Shown: positions 24,412-32,727 of the stretch, one piece after another | Position numbering within the stretch: position 1 is the stretch's first letter | Layout of the letters: each line of letters opens with the position of its first letter | Source of the DNA: F-183 sp964627455 | Lineage (GTDB): Bacteria; Acidobacteriota; Terriglobia; Bryobacterales; Bryobacteraceae | Assembly: GCA_964627455.1 (NCBI GenBank) | Contig: CAZVKC010000003.1 | Span: 130,116 to 194,115, forward strand | DNA length: 64,000 nt | Direction: 5' to 3' | The notes under the pieces: model-generated | Databases searched by the model: none | What the model saw: the letters and a program-made list of their open reading frames with translations, nothing else | Told to the model about the DNA's origin: nothing | Program-made: the position numbers and the translations under genes

Positions 24412-26064
24412 ATGCCGGTCAAAACAGGCGCCGCTCTTTTCGCCGAGACGCTTCTGCGCAACGACGTCCGTGAAGTCTTCACCCTTGTCGGCGATCACCT
24501 CAACGACGCGCTCATGGCCTGCTCCGCGCAAGGGATCCGCCTCATCGACATGCGCCACGAGTCGGGCTGCACGCACGCGGCGGAAGCGTGGTCGCGAATC
24601 CATCGCCGTCCCGCGGTCTCCCTCGTCACCGGTGGGCCTGGTCACACCAACTCCATCACCGGCATCGCCGCCGCGCACCTCGCGTCCTGCCCGCTCATCG
24701 CGATCAGCGGCGCGCCGTCGCGCAAACTCGCGGGCAAGGGTGGATTTCAGGATGTCGACCAGCTCTCCATGACAGAGCGCGTGACCAAGTGGACCGCGGA
24801 ACCGTCGTCAACCGCCGAGATCCCGCACCTGCTCAAACGCGCATTTCGCGTTGCAATGGAAGGCCGCCCGGGGCCAGTGCATCTGTCGATTCCCGTCGAC
24901 CTTTTCAGCGCCTCGGCGGAAGCGGAACAGCCTCAATCCAACACGATTTCGGACATCGAACCCATGATCGACGTGGAACCAGTCCTCGACGCGCTCGCGC
25001 AATCAGAACGTCCGGTCGTCATTGCAGGCAGCGGACTCTGGTGGTCCGGGATCGAGGCCGCAGAACTCCTGCAACAACTCATCGAACGCCTCTCGTTGCC
25101 TCTCTTCACACAGACGCTCGCACGTGGCGCCCTACCCGACAGCCACCCGAGCTGCTTCGGCTACGCGGATCCCTCGCTGAACCGCACCGCAGCCTCCGCG
25201 TTGAAAGAAGCCGACACCATCTTCGTACTCGGCAAGCGCATCGATTATCGCCTCGGCTTCGGCGGAACCAAACTGTTTTCGCCGCATGCGCGCTTCCTGC
25301 AGGTCGACATTGACCCAACCGAACTCGGCCGTAATCGTCAACTACACTCCGGCATCGCAGCCCCGCTCACCAGTGTCCTCAGAGCACTTCTTCAAGTAGC
25401 GAAACCGCAGGACCGCAGCGGCTGGCTGCAGCAGATCCGAACGTGGCAAGAGGACTGGCGCGCCCAACTCGCAAAGCGGGCCGCAGACCGAAGCACTCCC
25501 ATCTCTCCGCCTGCTCTATTCGCGGAACTCCTGCCGCACATCCCTGCGAACGCGCTCTATTCCTGGGACGGCGGCGACTTCGTCCACTGGGGACGCGCGA
25601 TCCTTCCAGCAAATCATCCCGGGGGATGGCTGCGTCTGGGACCACTGGCGGCCATCGGCTCTGGACTTCCGAACGCTCTCGCTTTGAAACTCGCACATCC
25701 CGGCCGCCCGGTCATCCTCTTCACCGGTGATGGCGCACTCGGCTTCTACCTCGCGGAACTCGACAGCCTCGTGCGGCACAACCTCCCGGTGGTCATCATC
25801 GTCGGCAACGACGCGGGCTGGGGACTCGAACGCGAACTCCAGTCCACGCGCGGCGGCGCCGACACGGTCGCCTGTGAACTGCGGGCTACGCGCTACGACA
25901 TCATCACGCAGGGTTTCGGGGGCGCCGGTGAAAACGTCACGTCCCTCGATCAAGCCTCGCGTGCGCTGCAGCGCGCACTCGCGTCGAAGGTCCCGTATTG
26001 CCTGAACGTGATGATCCGTGGCGAACGTTCGCCGTTTACAGAATGGTCACTCGCGAATCGCTAG
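24412..26064 (+). CDS. Thiamine-diphosphate enzyme, acetolactate-synthase-like
   Basis: 550 residues with the three ThDP domains. The N-terminal Pyr domain holds the activating Glu50 in DMRHESGCTHAAEAW; the central domain has PVVIAGSGLWWSG; the C-terminal domain has the ThDP/Mg motif GDG (439-441) followed after about 25 residues by GNDAGWGLERE, where consensus GDG-x(25)-NN is GND here. It may be an acetolactate synthase-like, oxalyl-CoA decarboxylase-like or sulfopyruvate-type decarboxylase; it lacks a neighbouring ilvN, so a biosynthetic AHAS role is unlikely. AAGGAG directly abuts the ATG, an unusually tight spacing. Its stop shares CTAG with the convergent dctA stop. Confidence 0.85.
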   Translation: MPVKTGAALFAETLLRNDVREVFTLVGDHLNDALMACSAQGIRLIDMRHESGCTHAAEAWSRIHRRPAVSLVTGGPGHTNSITGIAAAHLASCPLIAISGAPSRKLAGKGGFQDVDQLSMTERVTKWTAEPSSTAEIPHLLKRAFRVAMEGRPGPVHLSIPVDLFSASAEAEQPQSNTISDIEPMIDVEPVLDALAQSERPVVIAGSGLWWSGIEAAELLQQLIERLSLPLFTQTLARGALPDSHPSCFGYADPSLNRTAASALKEADTIFVLGKRIDYRLGFGGTKLFSPHARFLQVDIDPTELGRNRQLHSGIAAPLTSVLRALLQVAKPQDRSGWLQQIRTWQEDWRAQLAKRAADRSTPISPPALFAELLPHIPANALYSWDGGDFVHWGRAILPANHPGGWLRLGPLAAIGSGLPNALALKLAHPGRPVILFTGDGALGFYLAELDSLVRHNLPVVIIVGNDAGWGLERELQSTRGGADTVACELRATRYDIITQGFGGAGENVTSLDQASRALQRALASKVPYCLNVMIRGERSPFTEWSLANR

Positions 26065-27299
26065 CGGTGCAGTTCGCGCCGCAGGACCTCTTGGTCGAGG
26101 TCGCCGGTCCAACGAGCGACGACAATTGAAGCGACGCCGTTGCCGATCACGTTGGTGATTGCACGGGCTTCCGACATGAACCGGTCGATACCCAGGATCA
26201 GCGCGAGCCCCGCAACAGGCACATGCCCTACGGCCGAGAGCGTCGCCGCAAGCACCACAAATCCGCTTCCCGTAACTCCGGCGGCGCCCTTGGATGTCAA
26301 CAGCAAAATCGCCAACAGCGTCAACTGTTGCATTAGAGACATCGGCGTATTGGTTGCCTGCGCGATGAATACGGCCGCCATCGTGAGGTAGATCGAAGTC
26401 CCGTCGAGATTGAACGAGTATCCCGTCGGAATCACCAATCCGACCGTCGCCTTACCCGCGCCGAGCCGTTCCATCTTCGCCATCATCCCCGGCAGCGCAG
26501 CTTCGGAAGACGATGCGCCGAGCACGATCATGAGTTCCTCCCGGATGTACAGCAGGAATCGGAAAATGCTGAAACCATGCACCCGCGCGATGATCCCCAG
26601 CACCACGAAGATGAACACGACGCACGTGAGATAGAACGTCCCCATGAGCTTTGCAAGCGACAACAAACTGCCCACGCCGTAGGACCCGACGGTAAACGCC
26701 ATCGCGCCAAAGGCTCCGACCGGCGCCACGTACATAATGATCCGGACGATTCCGAAGAAGACCTCGGACAGCTTCTCGATCGTCATGAACAGGTGCTGGC
26801 TGCGCGCGCCCAACCGTTGCAGTGCGAACCCGAACAGCAGCGCCAGCAGCAGCACCTGCAGGATCTCACCCTTGGTAAACGCATCGATGAACGTCGTCGG
26901 AATGACGTCCAGCAAAAACTCTTTGGTGGTTTTCATCTTGCCCGGCGCCGCATAGGACGACACCGCCGACGCGTCGAGTTTGCTCGGGTCGACGTTCATG
27001 CCGACGCCCGGACCGATGACATTCACCACCGTCAATCCAACGATCAGCGCGAGCGTGCTCACGACCTCGAAGTACAGAAGTGCAAGCCCGCCTGTCTTGC
27101 CGACCTTCTTCATGTCCTCGCTGCCTGCAATGCCGAGCACGACGGTCGTGAAGATGATCGGGGCGATGATCATCTTGATCAGCTTGATGAAGCCGTCGCC
27201 CAACGGCTTCATGGCGGCTCCCGTTTCAGGAGCCACCACGCCAAGTCCGATGCCGATGGCGATCGCCACCAGCACTTGTGTGTAAAGAGAGAATCTCAC
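26061..27299 (-). CDS. dctA: C4-dicarboxylate/amino-acid:cation symporter, DctA-like
   Basis: 412 residues, eight or so membrane helices plus two re-entrant loops. Motifs of the DAACS family: a Ser-rich loop (LGASSSEAALPGMM), the substrate/cation helix YSFNLDGTSIYLTMAAVFIAQATN, and SKGAAGVTGSGFVVLAATL. These match DctA/GltP transporters for succinate, fumarate, malate or glutamate. It starts with GTG at 27299, overlapping the pckG stop by 4 bp, so the two are co-translated. The pairing argues for C4 acids as substrate, since PEP carboxykinase turns the derived oxaloacetate into PEP. Confidence 0.88.
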   Translation of the reverse strand: MRFSLYTQVLVAIAIGIGLGVVAPETGAAMKPLGDGFIKLIKMIIAPIIFTTVVLGIAGSEDMKKVGKTGGLALLYFEVVSTLALIVGLTVVNVIGPGVGMNVDPSKLDASAVSSYAAPGKMKTTKEFLLDVIPTTFIDAFTKGEILQVLLLALLFGFALQRLGARSQHLFMTIEKLSEVFFGIVRIIMYVAPVGAFGAMAFTVGSYGVGSLLSLAKLMGTFYLTCVVFIFVVLGIIARVHGFSIFRFLLYIREELMIVLGASSSEAALPGMMAKMERLGAGKATVGLVIPTGYSFNLDGTSIYLTMAAVFIAQATNTPMSLMQQLTLLAILLLTSKGAAGVTGSGFVVLAATLSAVGHVPVAGLALILGIDRFMSEARAITNVIGNGVASIVVARWTGDLDQEVLRRELHR

Positions 27300-29125
27300 A
27301 GCCGGCAGATCAGCAACTCGCGTTCGTACACGAGTTCCTTGGGAAGGTGGTCATGCAGGTCGATAAACAACTCTTCGTGCTGGATCAGTTCGTTGCGCCA
27401 TTCCGTATGATCGAACGACTGCGCCTGGTCGAACTTTTCTTTCGGGAAGTCCAGGCCGGTCCAATCGAGGTTGTCGTAACGAGGCATCCAGCCGATCGGC
27501 GATTCGATCGCCAGCGCGCGCCCGCGCGCCCGCTCCACGATCCACTTCAGCACGCGCATATTCTGCCCGAATCCCGGCCAGATGAAGTTGCCGTCGGCGT
27601 CGCGGCGGAACCAGTTCACATGGAACACGCGCGGCGTCTCGCTCAGCTTGCGCTGCATCTTGATCCAGTGCCGGAAGTAGTCGCCCATGTGATAGCCGCA
27701 GAACGGCAGCATCGCCATCGGATCCCGGCGAACCTTACCGACCTGTCCACCCGCGGCGGCAGTTGTTTCCGAACCCATCGTCGCGCCCGTGTACACACCC
27801 ATCGTCCAGTTGAACGCCTGGTAAACAAGCGGCATCGTATTCGCGCGGCGTCCGCCAAACACAATCGCGCTGATCGGGAACCCTTCAGGATTCTCCCAAT
27901 CGGGATCGATCACTGGACACTGCGATGCCGGCGCGGTGAAGCGCGCATTCGGATGCGCCGCCTTGGCGCCGGTCTCCTTCGCAATCTGCGGAGTCCATTT
28001 TCTGCCCTGCCAGTCGAGGCACTCGGCCGGAGGCTCGTCGGTCATGCCTTCCCACCACACGCCGCCTTCGGGCGTCAGCGCGGTATTCGTGAAGATCGTA
28101 TTCCGCGCCAGGGTCTGCATCGCGTTCGGATTCGTTTTCATCGACGTCCCTGGCGCAACACCGAAGAATCCAGTCTCGGGATTGATGGCGCGCAACTGTC
28201 CGTTCTTGTCCGGCTTAATCCACGCGATGTCGTCGCCGACGGTCCAGACTTTCCAGCCGTCGAAACCCTCCGGCGGAATCAGCATCGCCAGATTCGTCTT
28301 GCCGCACGCGCTCGGAAACGCCGCAGCCATGTACGTCTTCTCACCGCTCGGACTTTCCACGCCGAGAATCAGCATGTGCTCGGCAAGCCAGCCTTCGTCG
28401 CGCGCGATGTTCGATGCAATGCGCAGCGCAAAGCACTTCTTGCCCAGCAGCGCGTTGCCGCCATAGCCGGAACCATACGACCAGATTTCGCGATTCTCAG
28501 GGAAGTGGACGATGTACTTTTCCTGATTGCACGGCCACGGGACATCCTTCTCACCCGGAGCCAGCGGCTTGCCCACGCTATGCATGCAGGGCACGACCCG
28601 CTTCACGTCCTTGTCGATCTCTTTCAGCACCGGCAGTCCGATGCGCGCCATGATGCGCATGTTGACCACGGCGTAGGCCGAATCCGTCAACTGCACGCCG
28701 ATCTGCGACATCGGCCCGCCGACCGGACCCATGCTGAACGGCAGCACATACATCGTGCGTCCCCGCATGGCGCCATCAAAGAGCCGCTTCAGCGTACGCC
28801 GCATTTCGAACGGGTTCACCCAGTTATTCGTGGGTCCCGCGGCGTCTTTTGAAAGAGAGCAGATGAACGTACGATCCTCGACTCGAGCAACATCGCTCGC
28901 GTCGGAACGGGCGTAATAGCAGCCGGGCCACAAGTCCTGGTTGAGCTTGATCAGCGTGCCGCTTTCGACCATCTGGGTACAGAGTGCGTCGTTTTCTTCC
29001 TGCGAGCCGTCGATCCAATGAATGGCGTCCGGTTTGGTAAGCGCCGCCATCTTTTCCACCCACCGGATAAGGTGTGTATTGGTGGTCAAAGGTATCGATA
29101 CGTCCCGCGTCATTGTTGTGGACAT
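27296..29125 (-). CDS. pckG: Phosphoenolpyruvate carboxykinase (GTP)
   Basis: 609 residues, the usual size of the GTP-dependent enzyme (about 600), and unlike the ATP type of about 530. Kinase loop FPSACGKTN (270-278), the reactive-loop Cys in that P-loop, GGRRANTMPLV, and the GTP-family substrate motif YGSGYGGNALLGKKCFALRIAS. It converts oxaloacetate plus GTP to PEP, the entry to gluconeogenesis. Start is the ATG at 29125; a second ATG lies 12 bp inside. It leads a two-gene unit with the C4-dicarboxylate transporter. Confidence 0.95.
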   Translation of the reverse strand: MSTTMTRDVSIPLTTNTHLIRWVEKMAALTKPDAIHWIDGSQEENDALCTQMVESGTLIKLNQDLWPGCYYARSDASDVARVEDRTFICSLSKDAAGPTNNWVNPFEMRRTLKRLFDGAMRGRTMYVLPFSMGPVGGPMSQIGVQLTDSAYAVVNMRIMARIGLPVLKEIDKDVKRVVPCMHSVGKPLAPGEKDVPWPCNQEKYIVHFPENREIWSYGSGYGGNALLGKKCFALRIASNIARDEGWLAEHMLILGVESPSGEKTYMAAAFPSACGKTNLAMLIPPEGFDGWKVWTVGDDIAWIKPDKNGQLRAINPETGFFGVAPGTSMKTNPNAMQTLARNTIFTNTALTPEGGVWWEGMTDEPPAECLDWQGRKWTPQIAKETGAKAAHPNARFTAPASQCPVIDPDWENPEGFPISAIVFGGRRANTMPLVYQAFNWTMGVYTGATMGSETTAAAGGQVGKVRRDPMAMLPFCGYHMGDYFRHWIKMQRKLSETPRVFHVNWFRRDADGNFIWPGFGQNMRVLKWIVERARGRALAIESPIGWMPRYDNLDWTGLDFPKEKFDQAQSFDHTEWRNELIQHEELFIDLHDHLPKELVYERELLICRL

Positions 29126-29163
29126 AACTTTAACAAGGTATCAGTTCAGTCCACGAACCCGCT

Positions 29164-30126
29164 TTACACTCGCTCCAGAGCAGTCGCCTGGACCCGATGG
29201 ACCGTGCCGCAATCCGGGCACTCCAGCGCCATCGGCGAGATGTGCCACATCCAGTGGTCCCGCCATGCGATTCGATAAGACGGCGCGAACCGGGCCAGCG
29301 CAGCATCCAGGTCAAGGTCCTCGAGGGCCGGCGTCACTTCGCAGGCCACGCCCTCGTCCGCTGACCACCCTGTCGCGTCCGACCATCGCACCGGCTCGGG
29401 ACTCCAATGCCGCCGCGAATACGCGCGTCCGCTGTATTGCGCATACTCGACGTCCGTGATGAACAGGATCGACTTCGCAGACGTCCGTTCAAACGCGGCG
29501 AGATGTTGTTCCGCCAAAGCCCGGTTACCGGGACGGACGGCGTCGAGCCACTCTTCTTCGTGCCGCTTCACCTGCGTCTTCCCGAATCTCGCGATCAGGA
29601 ACGACTCCACGCCATCCTGCCAGCCGACCGGCAACTGGCTCAACAGGTTCAACGACAGCACGGCATCGGACAGCGAATCGTAAGCAGGTGGAGGATCGTC
29701 GTACCCGCGGATGATGTCCAACGTTTCGCCCCACGATGCGCCGCGCGGGATTCGAAAGGGAAGTCCTGCAACCCAGTCGTCGATACATCCGGAAACATCG
29801 GTGAACACGGATTCGAAAGGCTTCGTAATCCGCGAATCCCAAGCCGATCGGCACAGCGGATCCGCATCCACCAGCCGGAACCGGTCGAACCGCTCCAGCA
29901 TCACCGAAGCATCGAAATCGAGCAACCGCCCCGCGCCCAGCACCGTGAGCAGCCCACCGGACGCTTCCCAGCGGCGTTGCACAGCCTTCGTGCGTTCCTG
30001 ATGCGGGGACCAATACGCACACAATTTTTCGGACCTCGTCTCGATCCCCAGGCCCATGCGCAGATAGCGCTGCACATGCGTCGTCTTGCGATGCCGCAGC
30101 CTGGCCGTCAGATAGCGAAGAAGCAA
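29164..30126 (-). CDS. SAM-methyltransferase-like protein with C-terminal Cys pair
   Basis: 320 residues, TTG start at 30126; an in-frame ATG at 30057 is the alternative start. GGLLTVLGAGRLLDFD with RLVDADPLC after the next strand resembles motif I and motif II of class I methyltransferases. DAVLSLNLLSQLP would be motif IV. The C-terminus ends MALECPDCGTVHRVQ, a CxxC pair that could bind zinc. I do not recognise the exact family and no substrate is suggested. It lies 38 bp upstream of pckG on the same strand but the functions do not obviously connect. Confidence 0.7.
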   Translation of the reverse strand: MLLRYLTARLRHRKTTHVQRYLRMGLGIETRSEKLCAYWSPHQERTKAVQRRWEASGGLLTVLGAGRLLDFDASVMLERFDRFRLVDADPLCRSAWDSRITKPFESVFTDVSGCIDDWVAGLPFRIPRGASWGETLDIIRGYDDPPPAYDSLSDAVLSLNLLSQLPVGWQDGVESFLIARFGKTQVKRHEEEWLDAVRPGNRALAEQHLAAFERTSAKSILFITDVEYAQYSGRAYSRRHWSPEPVRWSDATGWSADEGVACEVTPALEDLDLDAALARFAPSYRIAWRDHWMWHISPMALECPDCGTVHRVQATALERV

Positions 30127-30152
30127 GTTGCCACCATCTTAACCACAAAAGG

Positions 30153-30198
30153 AAAACGGGATCCGCGGTGGCTAGACATCCACTTCGAATCCCGTTTT
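30153..30198 (-). terminator. Rho-independent terminator after the DUF2934 gene
   Basis: AAAACGGGAT and ATCCCGTTTT form a perfect 10-bp stem, with an inner GTGG/CCAC pairing. On the minus strand it is followed by TTTTCC and TTTTGT, a typical U-rich tail, about 30 bp after the DUF2934 stop. Confidence 0.8.
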
Positions 30199-30226
30199 TC
30201 GGCCGATCTCACGATCGCGGCCGCGA

Positions 30227-30661
30227 TTACTCTTCCAGCAACAAGGCAGCCGCGGCGTGGCGGGCTTTGAGTTCCTCCACCGCGCGAAACCAGTCGGCCT
30301 GTTGATCGCCCGGCTGGTAGCCGCGGGCCACATAGTAAGAATAGGCAAGCTTCGCAACTTCGTCGTGGCTGGGCTCGTACGGAGTCGCCACCGGGGCGAC
30401 AACCGTGACGGGGAGTTCCAGCGAAGTGGATTCCTGTTTCTTGGCGTGGCGATGAGTCACTGCTGCTTCTGCTACTGCGCTCTTCTTCCTGGTGGCAGCC
30501 TTCTTTTCCCCGGAGGCAGGCGCCTTGGACTCCGTTGCGGACGTCTTCGACGCGGAGGCAGTCGAACGCTTCCGGACCGTCTTGGCCGGAGCTTTCTCTG
30601 CCGCCAACGGCGAACCCGCCGCGACCGCTTCTGATTTTACTACTGCTTTCTTTGTGGGCAT
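30227..30661 (-). CDS. DUF2934 protein with histone-like Lys/Ala-rich tail
   Basis: 144 residues from ATG 30661 (a start 30 bp upstream is possible). Residues 1-75 are a basic low-complexity tail rich in Lys, Ala, Ser and Thr (KKAATRKKSAVAEAA), like histone H1 or AlgP-type tails. Residues about 105-138 form a DUF2934 domain (HDEVAKLAYSYYVARGYQPG ... WFRAVEEL), a small helical unit common in acidobacteria and proteobacteria. The tail suggests nucleic-acid binding, but this is inference. A strong terminator follows, and no co-directional partner is close downstream. Confidence 0.75.
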   Translation of the reverse strand: MPTKKAVVKSEAVAAGSPLAAEKAPAKTVRKRSTASASKTSATESKAPASGEKKAATRKKSAVAEAAVTHRHAKKQESTSLELPVTVVAPVATPYEPSHDEVAKLAYSYYVARGYQPGDQQADWFRAVEELKARHAAAALLLEE

Positions 30662-30723
30662 GGTACTTCGTCTTTCATTGTACCAACCCATTAAACATTT
30701 CCTGTGAATTTTGGATTACCGCT

Positions 30724-30963
30724 TCAGGACTTGCCTTCGCCGTCTTTCCCGGACTTGAAGAACAGCCTTCGGGCCTGCTCATCCGACAAGATCGCCGCGA
30801 AAACCACGCCCAGCGCCGCGGCCGTCGCCACCGCGCCCGCGACCATGTAATCGCTATCCTTTCGCGGACCCGGCAAAAACTGCAGCAACAACGCCGACAC
30901 GAAGACGAACGTCACCAACCCGGAAACGGCCAGCAGGATCACTTTGCGCGGAGTGAAGTTCAT
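30724..30963 (-). CDS. Small two-helix membrane protein
   Basis: 79 residues. Two hydrophobic helices (VILLAVSGLVTFVFVSALLLQFL and MVAGAVATAAALGVVFAAIL) joined by a short basic turn, with a charged C-terminal tail (RRLFFKSGKDGEGKS). Start ATG at 30963 overlaps the last base of the upstream reductase stop, so it belongs to that operon (Cys-rich protein, CbiX, reductase, this gene). Could anchor the reductase at the membrane. Family not recognised. Confidence 0.65.
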   Translation of the reverse strand: MNFTPRKVILLAVSGLVTFVFVSALLLQFLPGPRKDSDYMVAGAVATAAALGVVFAAILSDEQARRLFFKSGKDGEGKS

Positions 30964-31646
30964 CAGTCGTACTTTTCGTAAATGATGCGTTTGCGGTCGA
31001 GACCCAGCGCCTTCAACTGCGCGCGCAGATCGTCCACCATTGCTTTCATACCACAGATGTAGACGTTCACGTCCCGGCGCTCGCCCAGCGCTTCGAGCAC
31101 ATGCGCCTGTACATGGCCTCGCCGGCCGGCCCAGGATTCGTCCCCGCGGCTAAGCACAGGCAGGAACCGGAACGTTTCCGGCTTTGCCCCCTGCAGGGCT
31201 TCGAACTCTTCGCGATACATCAGGCTCGACTCATGCCGCACGCCGAACACCAGCGTCGCGTGCCCCGCGAACTCTTCCTGCAGCATCCCGCGGAACGGCG
31301 CGATGCCCGTGCCAGTCGCAACCAGAATGGAGTCGCTGACGTTGTCCCGCCAGTGAAAATACCCCAGGGGACCCGCCACATCCACGCTGCCGCCCGCGGG
31401 CAAATCGAACAGATGCGGCGAAAACAAGCCGCCTTCCACGCGATTCAAACACAACTCGAACCGGTTGTCGCCCGCCGCGCGCGACGCCAGCGAATAGGCA
31501 CGTGTAATCGTCTTGCCGCCGATGCCCGTCGACAGAGACACAAACTGCCCTGCGCGAAACTCGAATCGTTCCACATCCGGAATCTCGAATACGAAGTGTC
31601 GCACTTCGGGAGCAACTTCCCGCTGCGAAACCAGCACGGCCTTCAT
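30963..31646 (-). CDS. FAD/NAD(P)-binding ferredoxin-reductase-type oxidoreductase
   Basis: 227 residues. FAD domain with the RxYS motif (ITRAYSLASR) and an NAD(P) domain with the GTGIAPFRGML motif and C-terminal CGMKAMVDDLRAQLKALG and IYEKYD. Matches the flavodoxin/ferredoxin-NADP reductase family of single-domain reductases without an attached iron-sulfur domain. It passes electrons between NAD(P)H and an unknown carrier. It overlaps the CbiX gene by 4 bp, which could mean a role in tetrapyrrole or metal-centre chemistry. Confidence 0.85.
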   Translation of the reverse strand: MKAVLVSQREVAPEVRHFVFEIPDVERFEFRAGQFVSLSTGIGGKTITRAYSLASRAAGDNRFELCLNRVEGGLFSPHLFDLPAGGSVDVAGPLGYFHWRDNVSDSILVATGTGIAPFRGMLQEEFAGHATLVFGVRHESSLMYREEFEALQGAKPETFRFLPVLSRGDESWAGRRGHVQAHVLEALGERRDVNVYICGMKAMVDDLRAQLKALGLDRKRIIYEKYD

Positions 31647-32032
31647 CTCGGCTGTAACGCCTCCTCGGCTCTCGTCAGCAGAATGTCCACCAGCGCGGCA
31701 TGCCCGTCCAGGGGAGGCGTCGTTTCGATCGCGACCTCGGGATGCGCCTCACGGAACTCCGCGATCAACTTCGGCAGGTCGCGCTTCAAATGCAGGCCCA
31801 CCGTCAGAAAGTACGGCAGCACCACCAGGCGTTGCGCGCCTTTCGCCAGCAACGATTCGCCGGCGCCCAACAGATCCGGTTTGCCGCCTTCGAGAAAGGC
31901 CGCTTCGACATGCGCGTACCCTCCCCGCTCCGCCAGTCCCGCGGCGGCGGTGCGAACCGCCTCATTAGCCGACTCGACGCTCGAGCCGTGGGCGAATACG
32001 ATCAATCCAGTGATGTTTCGTGATGAGTTCAT
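31643..32032 (-). CDS. cbiX: Small sirohydrochlorin chelatase, CbiX type
   Basis: 129 residues, the size of the single-domain CbiX(S). Active-site His pair: His15 in VFAHGSS and His81 in LTVGLHLKRDLP. Members insert cobalt, nickel or iron into sirohydrochlorin. No cobalamin or siroheme genes are visible nearby. A NikR nickel regulator gene lies 1.7 kb away on the other strand, so a nickel role is conceivable but unsupported. Overlaps both neighbours by 4 bp. Confidence 0.82.
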   Translation of the reverse strand: MNSSRNITGLIVFAHGSSVESANEAVRTAAAGLAERGGYAHVEAAFLEGGKPDLLGAGESLLAKGAQRLVVLPYFLTVGLHLKRDLPKLIAEFREAHPEVAIETTPPLDGHAALVDILLTRAEEALQPR

Positions 32033-32667
32033 TCTGATACAGGGGTCGAAGCAGCAGAGTCTTCGGGCGGCAATTGCTGCGCGGCGACCCCATACAGGAA
32101 GTGGATGAAGGCGCGGCTCTTGCGGCGTCCGTTATTATGTGATGCTTCGAGCGCCCGCAAGAATACAATCATCTTCAGTTCATCGGAATCTTTGATCTGC
32201 GGGAACCCCGGCCACGTCTCCGACTCCTTGCGGAACTCCGCCACCTTCTGGTCGAACGTCTCCAGGATCCCGGCCGCGATCCGGTTATCCGGCTTTCCGT
32301 CGTAAATCAGGCCGCTCTCGCGCGTCTTGCGATTCCGTATCGCACTTTCCAAAGCTTCGCGGATATCCAGGTCGATGCAGCCCGCGGCGTCGAGCACCCC
32401 GTTCAACAAAGCCATCGACAATGCCACAAACAGCGTCTGGTTCGAAGCCACGAACTCCTCGGTCACGCGGATGTCCTTGTGCTCGGACAAATCCACTGGT
32501 GCAGGCTTCGCATGCACGCGAGATTCGATCAAAAACGGACATTCCATCGGGCAATCGATGGACTCTTCCCGCTCGCGACCGCAGCATTGATTACAGATTT
32601 CACCCTTCACCGGACAGGTGCGGCGGGGCTTGCGTGTCGTGCAGATTGTACAGGGCGCAGTGGGCAC
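32029..32667 (-). CDS. Conserved protein with eight-cysteine N-terminal module
   Basis: 212 residues, GTG start at 32667. The first 43 residues hold eight Cys: 6, 9, 18, 25, 28, 29, 39 and 43 (C-x2-C ... C-x2-CC ... C-x3-C), a pattern fit for zinc or an iron-sulfur cluster. The rest is soluble and mostly helical (FVALSMALLNGVLDAAG, then ILETFDQKVAEFRKE). No known family recognised. It leads an operon with CbiX, a flavin reductase and a membrane peptide. The divergent LacI gene starts 60 bp away. Confidence 0.7.
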   Translation of the reverse strand: MPTAPCTICTTRKPRRTCPVKGEICNQCCGREREESIDCPMECPFLIESRVHAKPAPVDLSEHKDIRVTEEFVASNQTLFVALSMALLNGVLDAAGCIDLDIREALESAIRNRKTRESGLIYDGKPDNRIAAGILETFDQKVAEFRKESETWPGFPQIKDSDELKMIVFLRALEASHNNGRRKSRAFIHFLYGVAAQQLPPEDSAASTPVSE

Positions 32668-32727
32668 GGTAACTCCATGCTAACAGCGCGCGTCCTTCAT
32701 TTTGCGGTATTTTCAGATATTTGACCC

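Noticed and set aside
24412..26064. Biosynthetic acetolactate synthase large subunit (ilvB)
   Set aside because: No regulatory subunit or branched-chain genes are adjacent, and the second ThDP motif is GND instead of NN.
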